Below, piece after piece: positions 12,936 to 24,770 of a DNA stretch of 64,000 bases (the stretch's first letter is position 1; the number at the start of each line of letters is the position of its first letter). The stretch covers positions 19,992,397 through 20,056,396 of the forward strand of contig OY482848.1 of NCBI GenBank assembly GCA_960531495.1. The letters run 5' to 3'. This DNA is from Zeus faber. Taxonomy: Eukaryota; Chordata; Actinopteri; Zeiformes; Zeidae. Position numbers and translations under genes: made by a program. Below the pieces are notes generated by a model. That model was not told where the DNA came from, made no database searches, and worked only from the letters and a program-made list of their open reading frames with translations.

Positions 12936-15274
12936 AACAGTGAGTTTATCATGAAAAGTCTTTGTAAATTCTTAGTCTTCTCATTTTTTACAGCAATAAA
13001 AACAAATATACAATTAACATCATGCTTTCCTAAAATTACATTTAAAAATATCAGCCAGATTTACCAAATTGATTTCCATAAAACCTAAAACTTCCACCAG
13101 TCTCAACTAATTTCTCTGCATTCAATTTAAAAAAACACAATCTAAAATAGATTAAGCACTTTCACGATCAAACATGCAACACAGTTTAACTGTATTAAAT
13201 AATCTTATCGCGCCTAATAATCAAACCCAAGCGTCAAAAGCAATTACAAGTACAACTCACTTAATGAATGAGTTCCTTTCCTAGGAGCAGGTCGTTAAGC
13301 GAATTGGTCGGTAAGGGAGGACCCGTGTTATCTCACCTGAAGGGGGCGTGGCCATTGTAAATGCTAGTGTAGTGAATACTGACAGACTGCGGGAACGAGA
13401 CTGAGACTGAGAACGGTGATGAGATGAGATGTATACAGTGTATATAATGTATATAGTATATATAGTATATAAAGGGTGATGAGATGAGATGCTTGACGCT
13501 GAGACGACACGCACACAGCACGCACGCTGCGGTTTTGTATGCAGCGTACAATACAGACTGGTCAGAGAGCTGGTCGTAAGTCAGAACAGTCATTAAACAG
13601 GTCAGTCGTTACGTGTCGAGAACCTGTACTATTTCACACCTGAATCAATAAAAAATTTATATCCATACAAAACCTAAATATTTTCACACATTAGTCAGTG
13701 AGATAGTCCAATACTTAATAAAATGTTGTCATATGAGCAATTATATTTCATGATTTTCCAAAAACTAATAAAATACATTACAACAATCCACAAAAAATCT
13801 TCTACCCCTTCCTCCACCATCAACTCCATCAACCCCAATAATATAAAATAAAGCAACACAACACAAAATCCTGATGCAAACAATTTAATAAAAAGAAAAT
13901 GCATATAGTAATGAATAATCACTGCCAAATTAAAATTCTGGCAGAGACATTTAACCTCAATGGTCATCAAAATTAAAATAAATACAAATTCACAAATTAC
14001 AAAATTGCAGATTAACCAATAGATAGCATGCTCAAATGTATGTTATATATGATGTATATCAAACATTTAACTCAATACTTTTATAAAAAAAAGGTTTTTA
14101 GCATTCAGAGGTCAGTAGGTCCTGATTTAATGTACTGTAGTTCTCCACATAAATAATTTTCTTAACTAAATAAAAAACAGACATTTGACTTACATCTTTC
14201 CTAAAAATACCTGATGTCACAGATCCAACGGATGTCATGTATTTTATCTGTTCAATTCCAGATACCACCAACTGTTACGGATGTCACAACTTTAGCCCCA
14301 ACAAAAGCATCTGTTACTGCTGCAGTCAGTGCGACCTCAGCTGCAGTAGGATCCACAGACCCTCCACGAGCAGATGAAGGCTTCCTTATTCTGCAGTTTC
14401 GTATGGATCGCACTTACCGTCCAGCTTACGCCAACTCTCAGTCGCAAGAGTACAAAGACTTGGCGAATAATGTAACAACAGAGGTAATATCCTGTACAAC
14501 CCACATATTCAAACATAATTTTTTTTTTTAATTACTTTTTTAAATTATTGGCAAAATGGTTTTCCTCTTTTAAAGAAATCATAATTTGAATGAATTTGAG
14601 TGAATTTCTTTTCATTTTTTAGTGTAATAACGGGTACAGAGAAATATATCCATCAACCTTTCTGCGTTCTCGTATCATACGTTTTTGGTAAGTATTTAAT
14701 ATTCAAATACATTCAATATCCATAAGGTATCTACTATGATAACTACTGCTCTCGAAAACAATACATTTAGTCCTGTTCTTTCACAATAGGGAAGGCTCTG
14801 TCGGGGTGGAAATTGATTTGATCTTTAAAAATCAGTCAGTGGTACCTGACATCACCAATGTAGAGGAGTCTCTAAAAATGGCTGATAACACATCAAGGGC
14901 TTTCCTGAACTTAATTCCCAGCAGTGTCACAGCAGGTTGGTTTCATGTTTCAGATTACTTTCAAACTTGTACCAACAAATGTGGCATCAAGCTATCAAAA
15001 GAGATTAATATCTACATACATTTAAATTTAAGCAATTTTGTTAAAACATGTTTCTTCTTAATTTTTTTTTTTTTTTTTAGCCCCACCGAATACCATGACA
15101 AATGCAATTGCAACAACTGAAGCCACAACCACAGCATCACCAACAACTTCAGCCGCAGTAACAACACAAGCAGACAACATTGCAACATCATCTACCAGCA
15201 GACCGATCAATTCTGTCCTATTACTCCTATTGTCCCTGGTCTACACGGCATCAGATCAGCGGTGGATTCTCTAG
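1..15274 (+). CDS. SEA-domain mucin-like glycoprotein, 5' partial
   Basis: Exons are 1-12939 (open at the window edge), 14262-14483, 14623-14687, 14790-14935 and 15081-15274, with stop TAG at 15272-15274. All junctions are GT-AG and keep frame, giving 4521 visible residues. The first exon encodes only a Thr-rich repeat (heptad GPTTTTA with V, S, I, D and Q variants), as in the PTS domains of mucins, which are densely O-glycosylated. The next exons encode a linker and a SEA-like domain; the linker is still rich in Thr, Ala and Ser. The last exon encodes another Thr/Ala stretch, then a hydrophobic run (VLLLLLSLVYTA) and a short tail. No EGF or von Willebrand modules are seen downstream of the repeat. 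The hydrophobic run is short for a membrane helix, so GPI anchoring or secretion are alternatives. The N-terminus and signal peptide lie outside the window, so the exact mucin family is not assigned. Confidence 0.86.
13281..13640. repeat. Possible interspersed element in mucin intron 1
   Basis: This intronic stretch is more CpG-rich than its AT-rich flanks. It holds a duplicated GGTGATGAGATGAGATG motif (about 13414 and 13475), a TATATAGTATATAAAGG run and an ATTAAA-containing 3' part. The look is that of a solo LTR or small transposon, but no terminal repeats or target-site duplication could be assigned. The rest of the intron (12940-14261) shows nothing recognisable. Confidence 0.3.
14373..14932 (+). 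other. SEA-like domain spread over three exons
   Basis: The translation starts at DEGFLILQF and runs across the exons ending at 14483, 14687 and 14935. It has the SEA pattern: an N-terminal beta strand, an S-x-x-Y-K-D-L helix, a Y..TFLRSRI segment, then WEGSVGVEIDLIF. The G-S-V followed by alternating hydrophobics matches the position of the autoproteolytic G/SVVV site of mucin SEA domains. Cleavage itself is inferred, because the third residue pattern is GSVGV rather than GSVVV. Confidence 0.75.
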
Positions 15275-15755
15275 GGGTGCATTCATGTTCACCGGAAGTT
15301 AATCTGCTGAAGTAGCAATCATTTAAACAATGTTTTTAAGATGGGTATGCCATTTAAAATATATGCTAGATCTTCTTCAGTTCATTTGGGATATATCTTC
15401 TGGGACAAGCTCGGCATTTCCTAGAGCACTCTTCCAAGATTTAAACCTATACCAGAACTCACTTAAATATATATTGAATCATTAACTCAAGGTTAAATGA
15501 CTTAAGGTGGACCTTCTTACTAAAGAAAAACGGTTAGAGTACTTCTATATTTAATATTTTAAATGTTGTATTTATTGCTCTCATTAACATCAGCTAGTCA
15601 CAGGTGAGTGATTGCATTGTTGTTTAGTTTATGTTATTTTATGTTGTTGTCTCCAACAACAGAAATATTATCCAATTTCTAATGTTGTCTCATCTTTGTA
15701 TTGTCTTAATCAATGACATGTGAGTAAATCTTTCCGTGATTATGCTTTATTAACC

Positions 15756-15761
15756 AATAAA
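15756..15761 (+). promoter_or_regulatory. Polyadenylation signal AATAAA (mucin gene)
   Basis: AATAAA lies about 480 nt after the mucin stop codon in an AT-rich 3' region. It is the first canonical signal after the stop and the likely transcript end. Confidence 0.5.
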
Positions 15762-16015
15762 TGAAAATGTCTTTTTTTCTTTCTTTCTTTTTAGATTTTT
15801 AAATTAAATATATTTATTTTTAACCTGTGCTGTCAGCATGCTGGCCATACAACACTGAGTATTTGTGCCATTGAATCTAGGATAGAGTTAGTCTGCAAGT
15901 GGGGTTCAACTTCTTAACCTCCAATGCCACTCATTATTCATTCTTTAATCATCAAGAACTGCTGCAATAACTCTGTCCTGTGGACGACCTGTAAGACGAC
16001 AGGATTGAGTTTGTT

Positions 16016-17055
16016 ACACAGAACCACCACCCATGCCCCAGTTTGGTGAACCATCTTACCATGGTTTGGTCTTTAAACAACTAATCATCATTACTACTCC
16101 AAGAGAGGGTGATTACCACGGTCGAGACAAATAAACAAAAAACCAAATAACATGTACATGGAAAAACATAAACATACAAACATCAGACAACAGCATTTAT
16201 TGAAAAAATGAGAGTTAGCGTTGGAGTTGGGTTAAAGAGTTAATTAAGTCTAGGAAAATTGGAACAGCAGTTGGACATGTGGCCTTTTCCTGTCCTACTG
16301 TAGTTATGGCAGTAAATGGGGGAGGAAAGGAGAGGGACGAAACCAGTTATCAGGATGGTGTAGGGGGTGTGTTCAAACCAGATGCTGGCGGTGTGTGTGT
16401 GCCTGTGATGAGACCGCCTGTGTGTGTGTGTGTGTGTGTCCACCGGTGCACCGGTGAGTGCACAGGAGTTTTCCCAATTGGTTCTGGTGTATGAGATCGG
16501 TATTATATCGTTGCGCCTCCAAGCAGCGGATAAGTCCCCAAAGCCACCCCTGAGTCTCGCGGCCATAAAGACACTTCACGACCGCAGGAAAGCCCCGAAT
16601 ACCCTGCCCTGCAGCCACAACAGACCCCCCAGCCCCCAGAGAAGCCGGAAGCCTGCGGAGCAACACCCACGCATAGCCCGGAGGAGCATAACCCAGTCCC
16701 AGAGAGTGCAAGGAGACCCTGCACCCTGAGGCGCACGCATTCAACCCACCCCCATGCGCAGGCACAAGACACAGCCGGAGGCGCAGAACCCGGGCCACAG
16801 ACGTCAAGCACGGATCACAGGCCAAGAGCCAGATCCCGTGCCGACAGACCGACACCCCGCCCAAACCGCCAGGCCCAAAGTGGAGCCAGCGAGGCCCACA
16901 CACCCACCTGCACCCCGCGCAAAGGCGAGGCCCGCCCCACCACGACCGACTAGACACCTCATCCATTTGCAAGCCTTGAGCGCCCATCAATGTAGCTGGG
17001 TGTGCGCTGAACACCTGGATGTCAGCCACCGCCCACCACCCCCCCTCTGAGAATG
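16016..17055 (+). repeat. Interspersed repeat family R, copy 1
   Basis: It shares order and sequence with 53675-54310: both begin with an ACCACCACC.ATC segment, and both have ACTCCAAGAGnGGG, GGAGGAAAGGAGAGGGA, a GT microsatellite and CACCTCCAAGCAGCGG. The 3' half also resembles the reverse strand of 29343-29760. The conceptual peptides start MRRHKTQPEAQNPGHRR here and MGRHKTQRQMQNPRCRR there. It is a dispersed element of unknown class, and no coding function is claimed. Confidence 0.7.
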
Positions 17056-17113
17056 TGTAGGCAGGCAACAGGAAATACAGATGTGAAGATCGTTAAATCC
17101 AAATCATTAAAAT

Positions 17114-17135
17114 TATATATATATATATATATATA
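17114..17135. repeat. (AT)n microsatellite
   Basis: Perfect AT dinucleotide run. Confidence 0.95.
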
Positions 17136-17416
17136 ATAGGTTTGTTTGATTGAGGTATCTCAGTGTAACAGTGCAGGCAATATGTAGTTACTTCTTATCT
17201 ATTGTTGATACTGGTGCATGGGCATATGAAAGTTTATGCATTCTATTCATGTTTCATGTTATGCATTACACCTGTGAATAACCCACTGTGACACCTCTGT
17301 GAAAAGGGTCCGCCACTGGAGCATGCACTTCTTTATAAATAAAAAAATTACTAATTTTTGTTAATGAGTAACCGGTTATGGTTCAGTTAGTTACCCCACA
17401 TGAGGAATCTTCTATA

Positions 17417-18129
17417 TGTTATACTTAATCTGATGAGATAAAAAAAACGAATTGAGTGAATAAAAACCCTTTAAAAATGACCTTTAAAATTTATATCTGT
17501 CATAAGGCCAGGAGATGGAGCCAAAATCGAATTCACCTTGAAGCCAGTGGAGGGAGCCAAAGTCTAGTACATCCTATGACCAGCAGAGGGTGCCAAAGCC
17601 TTCCACGATACAGAAAGATTAAAATATTACCAAGGTCACACAAGGCGCAGCAGACTGCAGAGTCAGCTTTTGTTTTTTTGGAAGCCAGCTGCACTGGAAA
17701 TTACAGCAACGCCCTCTCCCAAGAGAGGGGAGGGTATTCAACTATGAAGACTGTAATTGGCTAATGGTAATTGACTGTGAAGCGACATCAGAAGACGGGT
17801 AAACAAAGTATAACAAATGCGATTGGCTAAAAATGGGATTTTGATGGCTTATGACAAAAAAAGAGGGGCGATATGTAAATAAGCAAAAAACCTTTTCACG
17901 ACTATAAAACAATGAGTACAACCGAAGACAAATCAGTCAGTTTGGCAAAGCCTTCTCCGGGTTTGCTGCTGTGTTTGTTTTTCTGATAGACAATAAACTT
18001 GATCGCATCAGATTTTGTTTTGTTCCAGTGTTTTTCAAAGTATTTGAAAGTTCGAATAAGATAGAAACGTTGTGCAGAGATCCAGGCTTTTTTCACAGGC
18101 CCAGGCCTGAATGTTCTTTGTCCACGACA
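17417..18129 (+). mobile_element. Solo LTR of an endogenous retrovirus-like element, copy 1
   Basis: It starts TGTT and ends GACA. It has a TATAAAA box at 17903-17909 and AATAAA at 17992-17997, the spacing expected of a U3-R-U5 LTR. The reverse complement of 59435-60001 is clearly homologous: it shares the GAGAGGGGAGGGTNTTCA motif, CAATAAACTNGATCGCATCAGA and GTGCAGAGATCCAG. No internal coding region lies beside it, so it is a solo LTR. Boundaries are approximate and no target-site duplication was identified. Confidence 0.72.
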
Positions 18130-18233
18130 TTGTATTAAAAATACATATATTTGATATGTGTATTTTATTAAACAAAAGATTTGTTGATCAACAATGTATC
18201 AGATTCCTTGAAAAGCTGTGTAATGTGTGTATA

Positions 18234-18273
<40 letters not shown>

Positions 18274-19320
18274 GTTTATAGTGTACTGTATTTTATTAAA
18301 ATAAAATAAATAATATAATATTCAAATAGTTTGTTATTTTATTCAAATCACTCAACACCAAAGACAGTGTTTAGTCGATGAATAATTGTTCCCGGAAAAA
18401 TCGAACATAAAATATTTTACAAATACAGACTTTTTGTAAACAAACTCAGCAATCTGTCCTTATCACCCATACTTAACTTGTTTTGTTTCCCATTTGCAAA
18501 TGTTGCGGGCCTCTGTCTGTAGAATATAGTTGTCTCACTATCTGCATTATGGCTGAAATGTCCCAAATCATATTCCTCAAATGAACGATTGTAGACGATG
18601 ACAAATGCATTGTCTAGTTCAATGATGTCCTCTAATTCCTATCTTCTAAATTACTCTAAAGTCTGCAGACTGAAGTAGCAGTACACCCATACTCCAGTAC
18701 TACCCCCCTGTCCCCCAATTTGGAAAATATAAAGTGGGGTCAATCCCAGAGGGGATTCAAAAACTGCCAAGTATCATTTAAGGTTGACAAGAAAGCTTGT
18801 TTGTTTTCATAACCATGGATATTTTTTAATATAATTGGCCCTTTTTATACAATCACACCAATGTTATTTCATACCTGGACACATCAACTTGCTGGAAAGT
18901 ATGCAGGAAACATGAGTAGCTATTGTTGTAGCAGTTAAATTCAGTTTCTTTCATTTAGTTTGGATTTTCCTTTATCAACAATTTGGAGTGAAATTATTAT
19001 CCCCCAAATCATCCATCCATCCAGTTACCTATGCCACTGATTCACCATAATGTTGATGGTGGTGTCACAACTTAGGTTGCTAAGTTTTATTCTGTCACTT
19101 ATCCTGTTGATTTCTCTGGTCATTTCAGATTATGTCTCTCCTAGAGTTCTGCCCCTCCCAATCTGCACCCCTAAAATCAGCACTATGATAGCATTGTGAC
19201 ATGTCTGTCTATGCCTGTGTATACTGTATATATTGGTCCTGTTCACTCATGCGGTGCATGATTGTCTACTACCTTCCAACCAGCTTTCTAGTGTCTTATT
19301 CTGTATGTATGTATGCAGTA
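18130..19320. other. AT-rich intergenic stretch with (TA)n tract
   Basis: A perfect TA run occupies 18238-18270. Otherwise no gene, RNA or recognisable transposon was seen. Confidence 0.6.
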
Positions 19321-19500
19321 GGTAAGGTTGCACAGTGCATTGCACTGCTCCCTCACAGCAAGCAGGTCCTGGGTTCAATTCCTGCCTGCTGTTGGCACCT
19401 TGCTCCAGCTGGTTATCTCCCAATTAGGGTCCTTTCTGTGTGGAGTTGGAATGTTCTCCCTGTGCTCATATCGGGGTTTTATCCATGGTTGTCTGACGAG
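19321..19500 (+). mobile_element. Fish repeat with CTCACAGCAAGCAGGTCCTGGG motif
   Basis: It contains the segment order GCACAGTG, CTCACAGCAAGNAGGTCCTGGGTTC, CTGTGTGGAGTT and TGTTCTCCCTGTG, which is very common across teleost genomes. The class is uncertain: a SINE-like or DNA-transposon-derived repeat. It has accumulated indels. Confidence 0.55.
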
Positions 19501-19989
19501 TAACCGACATTTTTAACTGGTCACCGGCATGACACTATATGCTACCATACAGTCATCTGCCACCATTTGAAGCATGTGCATTCTTCTGTATCAGCCTGCC
19601 TAATTCTTGCCATGTTCCTGCCTTATGGATCCTGGAATTACGGCAGCGGTCTGCAACATGGACCTGTTTTAAGCAAGACAATTATCCACGTTCCATGGTC
19701 ATCGCGTACATAACACAAAATAAGTTGTTTTTTTGTTTTTCTCCTAAAGATGAATAAATAAATAAATAAAATGAAATAAAATGAAAATAGAGAAACAACA
19801 ACAGAACAGACACAACCAACCTCAGACTGGTCCTGAAAGAAAAATTCACCAGCCAGTATCTTGCACACACATCAAATACAGTATAATAATTTCACTTTTG
19901 CATTACGCTTTAACATTATTCCAATATATGATTAACATTTTCCTTTTCCCCCCTTTGTCCATGCATTTTCTAAGATAAAAATAGTATTG

Positions 19990-22045
19990 AGTCTATGACG
20001 GAATCAGATATTTAGAATGGATATTTCTCTACTAATGTTTGCTCCTCACTACACACCTCTACCCAATTCAGACCTGTATGCTGACAGATTTTAACAATGT
20101 CATTTTTCAGCACACCATTCATTTTTTCACAAACACCTTGGCTTTGCGGATGATAAAAAGCTCCTAGACGTTGTTTAATTCCCAATTTTTGCAGAATTAA
20201 TTTTCCTGTTTTTCCCATTATCTGAAGATATGCGATCTGTAAGTTCCCACCTGCTTATGACCTCACGACACAAGAACTTGGCTTGGCAACTGACTGAGCA
20301 TCTTTACGTTTGGTTGGACATGCCTCAGTCCACCTTGAAAATCTATCCATGTCCACTAACATGTATCTTGTACCTCCTACTGGTCTTATCATGTCAACAA
20401 ATTCCACAATCAACTCACGCATGGGACCTGTCGAAGTTGGAATGTGACCGGGTGGACTCATCAAACCCCTCCGAACATTGTTTTTAAGACCGATTGTACA
20501 TTGTACATTGACATAATCAATTTGCTCAAGCAAGTACGGTGCCCAAAAACTATACTCTTTCGTGATTTTTCTCCTTATCTCCCCCCTTGCAACATGGGCT
20601 AACCCATGTGCTTCCTGAATCATCAGACCTAGTAAGTCGGGGGTGCTACCATCAGTCCTTCATGATTTCTCCACAGACCAGTAGACTCATGTGTTGCCCC
20701 TCGGTCCAACCATAATTGTTTATCTATGTCTGACGCCGCTCTTGCATTAAGATCACATCTCTGAACGTGATTTTATCTTCCAAGTCCACTTCATGGGTGA
20801 CAAAAAGAACATTGCCTGCTTTGTTTGCTCCTGAAACTGCTTTAGCAGCTTCATCCGCTGCTTTGTTACCTTGAGTAACCCTTGACGTGTCCATTTTGTG
20901 TGCTCAATTTCCTTATCCGGGCATGATGCTTCTGTGTCCATGGGTTATTGTTTGACCCCAATAAGCTACTTTTTCTCGACAATACTGCAGCTTCTTCCAT
21001 CACTTCTCTTATATGCTTCTGCTCAAATCCTTCAGCCACCATTAAAGTCATATGTGGCACACTTTTCTCAATGTCACGCTCTTTATCAAGATAATCATCA
21101 GTGTTTGTCTTCATAGCTGCTCCTTTACTTCCTCATTCCACCACCAAGAATCCTCTTCTTTCAGCTTCTCCCGTTAGGGGGCGCCGCAGTGCCTTATCTA
21201 CCTACAATTCCTTCTGTTCTGCGCATCTATAAACCTTCTCTTTGGCCTTCTTATTCTCATTCTTCCTCTCCACCAACTGTATTTGGTTGTTTTTTAAGAG
21301 TCTCCTGGTCTTGTTCCTTCCGGTCATGCTCCTTTTTCCTCCGCTTTAGCCCACATCTGTCTGACTGCTGGGTTGTATCCTCCAATAGCTTCATCCGAGT
21401 CACTCACACTCTCTTCTCCTATTTCCAGGCTTCTGACTTGTTGCCTGCTTTCCAAACAGTTCCTTCTCTTGGTACTGTTGGAGCTCGGATACATCTTTAT
21501 GGTTGTTGTAGCCTTGCCCATCTCTATTATTTGCTCATCCTCATCTTTGAAGAGATAGTTGCCCTCCGTTGTCATCACTGGGAGCTGGGGATAAACATCA
21601 GTGAACTTCACCTCCTTCTAATAAGGCGGGGGCTTCTTTACAGATGCTGTATGTGAGAAGGGTGCGGTAATCTTCTCCATCAATTTTTCTGCTTCGTTTT
21701 CATTTTTCTTTATTTCTTGTATACTTCTCTCTTTTGCAGCTTCGAACCATGTCTGTCCCTCCTTTACGAACAGCTGCAGAATGCCAAATTCCGTTTGCCT
21801 TTTCTCCATGCCTCTCTTTCCTCTTTTCCTTTCTTTTGATTTACTTTATATGTGGACACAAGCACCTGCATTGTTTTAATCACATCTGGGTTAAGAGTTC
21901 CTTCAGCCGGCCACGGTTGTTCAATGTCAGGCCACCGCTTGCTCCATTTTCCTGATATTTTTGCAATATCTTTAATAAGAGGATTATTCTTTCGCATTAC
22001 ATCAATAGGAGTTATTACTTTTGTAAGTTTTGTATCCATTTATTT
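19990..22045 (-). pseudogene. Broken endogenous retrovirus (gag and partial pol)
   Basis: Reverse-strand fragments appear in retroviral order. Gag-like reading frames start at 22039 and continue in broken pieces to about 20866. They are followed by a short RNase H-like end (a GNKAADEAAK motif near 20850) and then integrase pieces at 20255-20623 and 20012-20218. Protease and nearly all reverse transcriptase are missing, so a large internal deletion joins gag to the RNase H end. Stops and frameshifts interrupt every part. No envelope frame and no flanking LTR pair could be recognised. It is an inactive fossil. Confidence 0.75.
20012..20623 (-). pseudogene. Retroviral integrase fragment within the fossil
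   Basis: The upstream part keeps an H-x3-H segment of the zinc-binding region and a core start with DMDRFSRWTEA. The downstream part keeps a YHPQSQG segment followed by the catalytic-helix region. The sequence between them is missing or out of frame, so the catalytic core is not intact. Confidence 0.75.
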
Positions 22046-22059
22046 TATGATAAATTGAA

Positions 22060-23290
22060 TTTATTTATTTAAAAATTATTTATAAAGCACCGTGTAATCA
22101 CACTCAACAAAAAACAACTGAATTTACCAACCCCAAAGGAGACCAATAGCTTCCCACTTATGAAAGCAACTTCACTTGTTTATGATCTGATACATCTGAT
22201 CATACTCATTTATCTTCAATTATCAAAATGTCCATCAATTTTCACTCTCAAAACAGCCTCTATCAAGGTAAATCATACCCAGATAATGAAACCAATATTC
22301 ACAGCACTCAACCGTATTTAAATCAAATCAGTTTTTCTGCATGTGAGCAAGCAAATCAATAATGCTCCATTAATTAGGCGAATGCCTTGATTAGTCAGTC
22401 CGTTACAAGTCTCTTACTAACTAATTGCAAATGCAATATAAGAAAAAGACCTACTGTAAGCCCATATGTGAAAACAAGCAATCATGTTGGTTATCACTAG
22501 ATGTACACACATATACGGAAATGCAGGTGTTTATTGAAAAGAGTTTGTGGATAATACGCACTGGCCTTATTCAACTGGATTCAGAATTCTTATGCGCTGT
22601 CATCCAAAAGCTCCCGGTGTCTGAAGAACTGCCAGATGTCTTGTCATCTGCCCCTTGGATGATCCAATTCAGACACATTCCATCTTCTGTCTTTCCCCCA
22701 TCTCTCGCTCAGCAAAGTAAAAGAGAGGAAGAAAGAAAAAAAAAACACAAGAGTTTAGTGTCTTAAGACCACTCCAGATTCTTATACATACTATAATACA
22801 ATTCAATGAGACATACATTATCAGCTTTTTTTTTTCTTGCGCATTTGAAATAAAGCAATGTTTACTTTTATTCATACGACGCATTTAAATCTAAAGAGTA
22901 CATTAGTCAATCTAATATCACCTCTAATTAATTATTTTTATTCTATTTTTCCTATTTTATTTTAATATTAATTTACTTTCTTCTATCATACTTCTTCTCG
23001 GCCCCTCTTGTCAGGGGGAGTTGATTAAGTTCCTCTCTGTATGAAGCACCACCCCTTCCTCCACCTCTTAAATTTAGTCACAGCTTCCAGTTTGCACTGG
23101 TCGTCAGTGAGCGAACATCCTGTTTTAGCTCCCTGTCGGAACACCCCAGCCAAATGCAGCCACGCACAGAGTCATAAATCAAAGCTGGTTCCTTGCACTC
23201 AGCAGCCAAAACACAAAACCTCTTCTCTTGCATCAAAAACCCAACTTTTCCTTCTATTTCACCAAGGCTATCTGCTCCTTTAACCAACAG
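22060..23290. other. AT-rich stretch without recognisable gene
   Basis: The higher-coordinate side of the retroviral fossil should hold its leader and 5' LTR, but no clear LTR, primer-binding site or coding region was seen. Only short spurious reading frames occur. Confidence 0.5.
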
Positions 23291-23893
23291 GTGTCACGAC
23301 CAAAACTAGGAGAGACCCAAACGCACGACACAGGGAGATGGAAAGCAGGCAAAGGATGTTTATTAGCCTGGACGGTGGAGCTGGCCGAGTGGACCCGGTC
23401 GGGTAGGGATGGAGCAGGGCAGGGCAGGGATGATGATGACCAGTAGATGGGGTCCAGGATCCGGGTGGAGAGACGGGGAACCAGGCTGGATGGAGATGGA
23501 CGGGCAGCCTTGGTCGACGAGCGGAGACAGGCAGGTAAACCGGGCTGGCTGGATTTGGAGAGACAGACTGGGTCGACAGGAGGAGACAAGCAGGTAAGGG
23601 GAAGATGAGACAAACTAGGAACTAGAAATATGCACTAGGAACTTGGAAGGGAGCCAATAGCGATGCAACTCGGGTAAGCTAGTTGACGGTCTGGCAAGGA
23701 ATGACTGGGAAGCTGGGACTCATTCCACAGGGATGAGTTAGGGTTAGGGTTAGGGTTAGGGTTAGGGTTTGGGTACCTCCAGGATGTGCAGGTAATTGAT
23801 CCCAGATGTGTGCATTCGGGCTTGAGTAGGGAGCTGCAGATGGGGCAAGGGCGGCCTCTAGTGGCGCTGGGAGGCCGTGGGCCTAACAACAGG
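23291..23893. repeat. Unclassified interspersed repeat
   Basis: It begins TGTCACGACCAAAACTAGG and ends near GGCCTCTAGTGGCGCTGGG and GGGCCTAACA. Its G-rich, imperfectly repeated middle (GGACGGTGGAGCTGG, GGATGGAGATGGACGG) sets it off from AT-rich flanks. Similar sequence is common in fish genomes, but the class was not determined. Confidence 0.45.
23738..23773 (+). repeat. Interstitial telomeric repeat (TTAGGG)5
   Basis: Five perfect TTAGGG units are followed by one TTTGGG variant, inside the unclassified repeat at 23291-23893. Confidence 0.95.
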
Positions 23894-24117
23894 ACTCACA
23901 GCAAGCACTGTCACACACACTACAAGCACAAAAAGAAAAAACTCACACACCAACAAACAATACACAAATCCTACCCATAATTCAGAGCAGAATATTTTTT
24001 TTTTCTTTTATGAATGTGTACATGCATGTGTAGGCAGACTGTTTCTGGTGATTCTAGTCCTTCTCTCAAGAAGGCTCATTTTGTTATCAAATATATAAAG
24101 TCCTGTGAAGGTTCATA

Positions 24118-24270
24118 TCCTTTATCAAATGTATAAAACGTCCTTGAAAGAAAAAGGCTCATATATATTTATCAAAACATCCTTAAAGAAAAAGGCTCAT
24201 ATATATTTATCAAACGTCTTTTAAAGAAAAAGGCTCATATATATTTATCAAATGTCCTTAAAGAAAGGTT
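24118..24270. repeat. 38-bp minisatellite, about four units
   Basis: The unit contains AAAGAAAAAGGCTCATATAT and TTTATCAAA. GGCTC recurs at 24156, 24194 and 24232, exactly 38 bp apart, with a diverged unit before and a partial one after. Confidence 0.9.
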
Positions 24271-24499
24271 TCTCTTTATGTATTATTTAACTGCTCACCA
24301 CCTATTTAATAACGCATGTATTCTATATATCATTTATACATATACACCAACAATACACAAATCTCTTCACATCTCTTTAGCCGGCACACTCACACCCCAA
24401 AAGGAAAAAGACATGTCTGTCCACAGCACATCTGATTCTCCAAAAACTTCAACAGCGCTTAACTTTATACTTTAATGTCAACTCATGTATACTTTTCAA

Positions 24500-24770
24500 G
24501 ATTTTCACTTTGGCCAAACTTTTCCCCATTTTTTCTCAAACTTTATGTTTCATCTTTTAAGGCTTTAACTTGTAACTCTTTTTGCTTCACTTTTCATCTT
24601 TTTCATCTTACTTTAGGCTTTTAACTTTCATCTCTTTTTCACTTTTCATCTTTTTACTTTTTTAACTTTTATCTCTTTTTTACTTTTCATCTTTTTCATC
24701 TTACTTGAGACTTTTAACTTTTATCTCTTTTTCACTTTTCATCTTTTTCATCTTCATTCATAAAATTTTA
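24500..24770. repeat. Pyrimidine-rich degenerate tandem repeat
   Basis: CTTTTCATCTTTTTCATCTT and CTTTTAACTTTTATCTC blocks alternate with irregular spacing. Low-complexity DNA; no gene. Confidence 0.8.

Noticed and set aside
16240..17068. Overlapping frames of 100-230 residues around 16.3-17.0 kb
   Set aside because: They lie wholly inside repeat family R on both strands and have no conserved domain or splice context.
24118..24270. CRISPR-like array
   Set aside because: The repeat units are directly abutting with no unique spacers, and the genome is eukaryotic.
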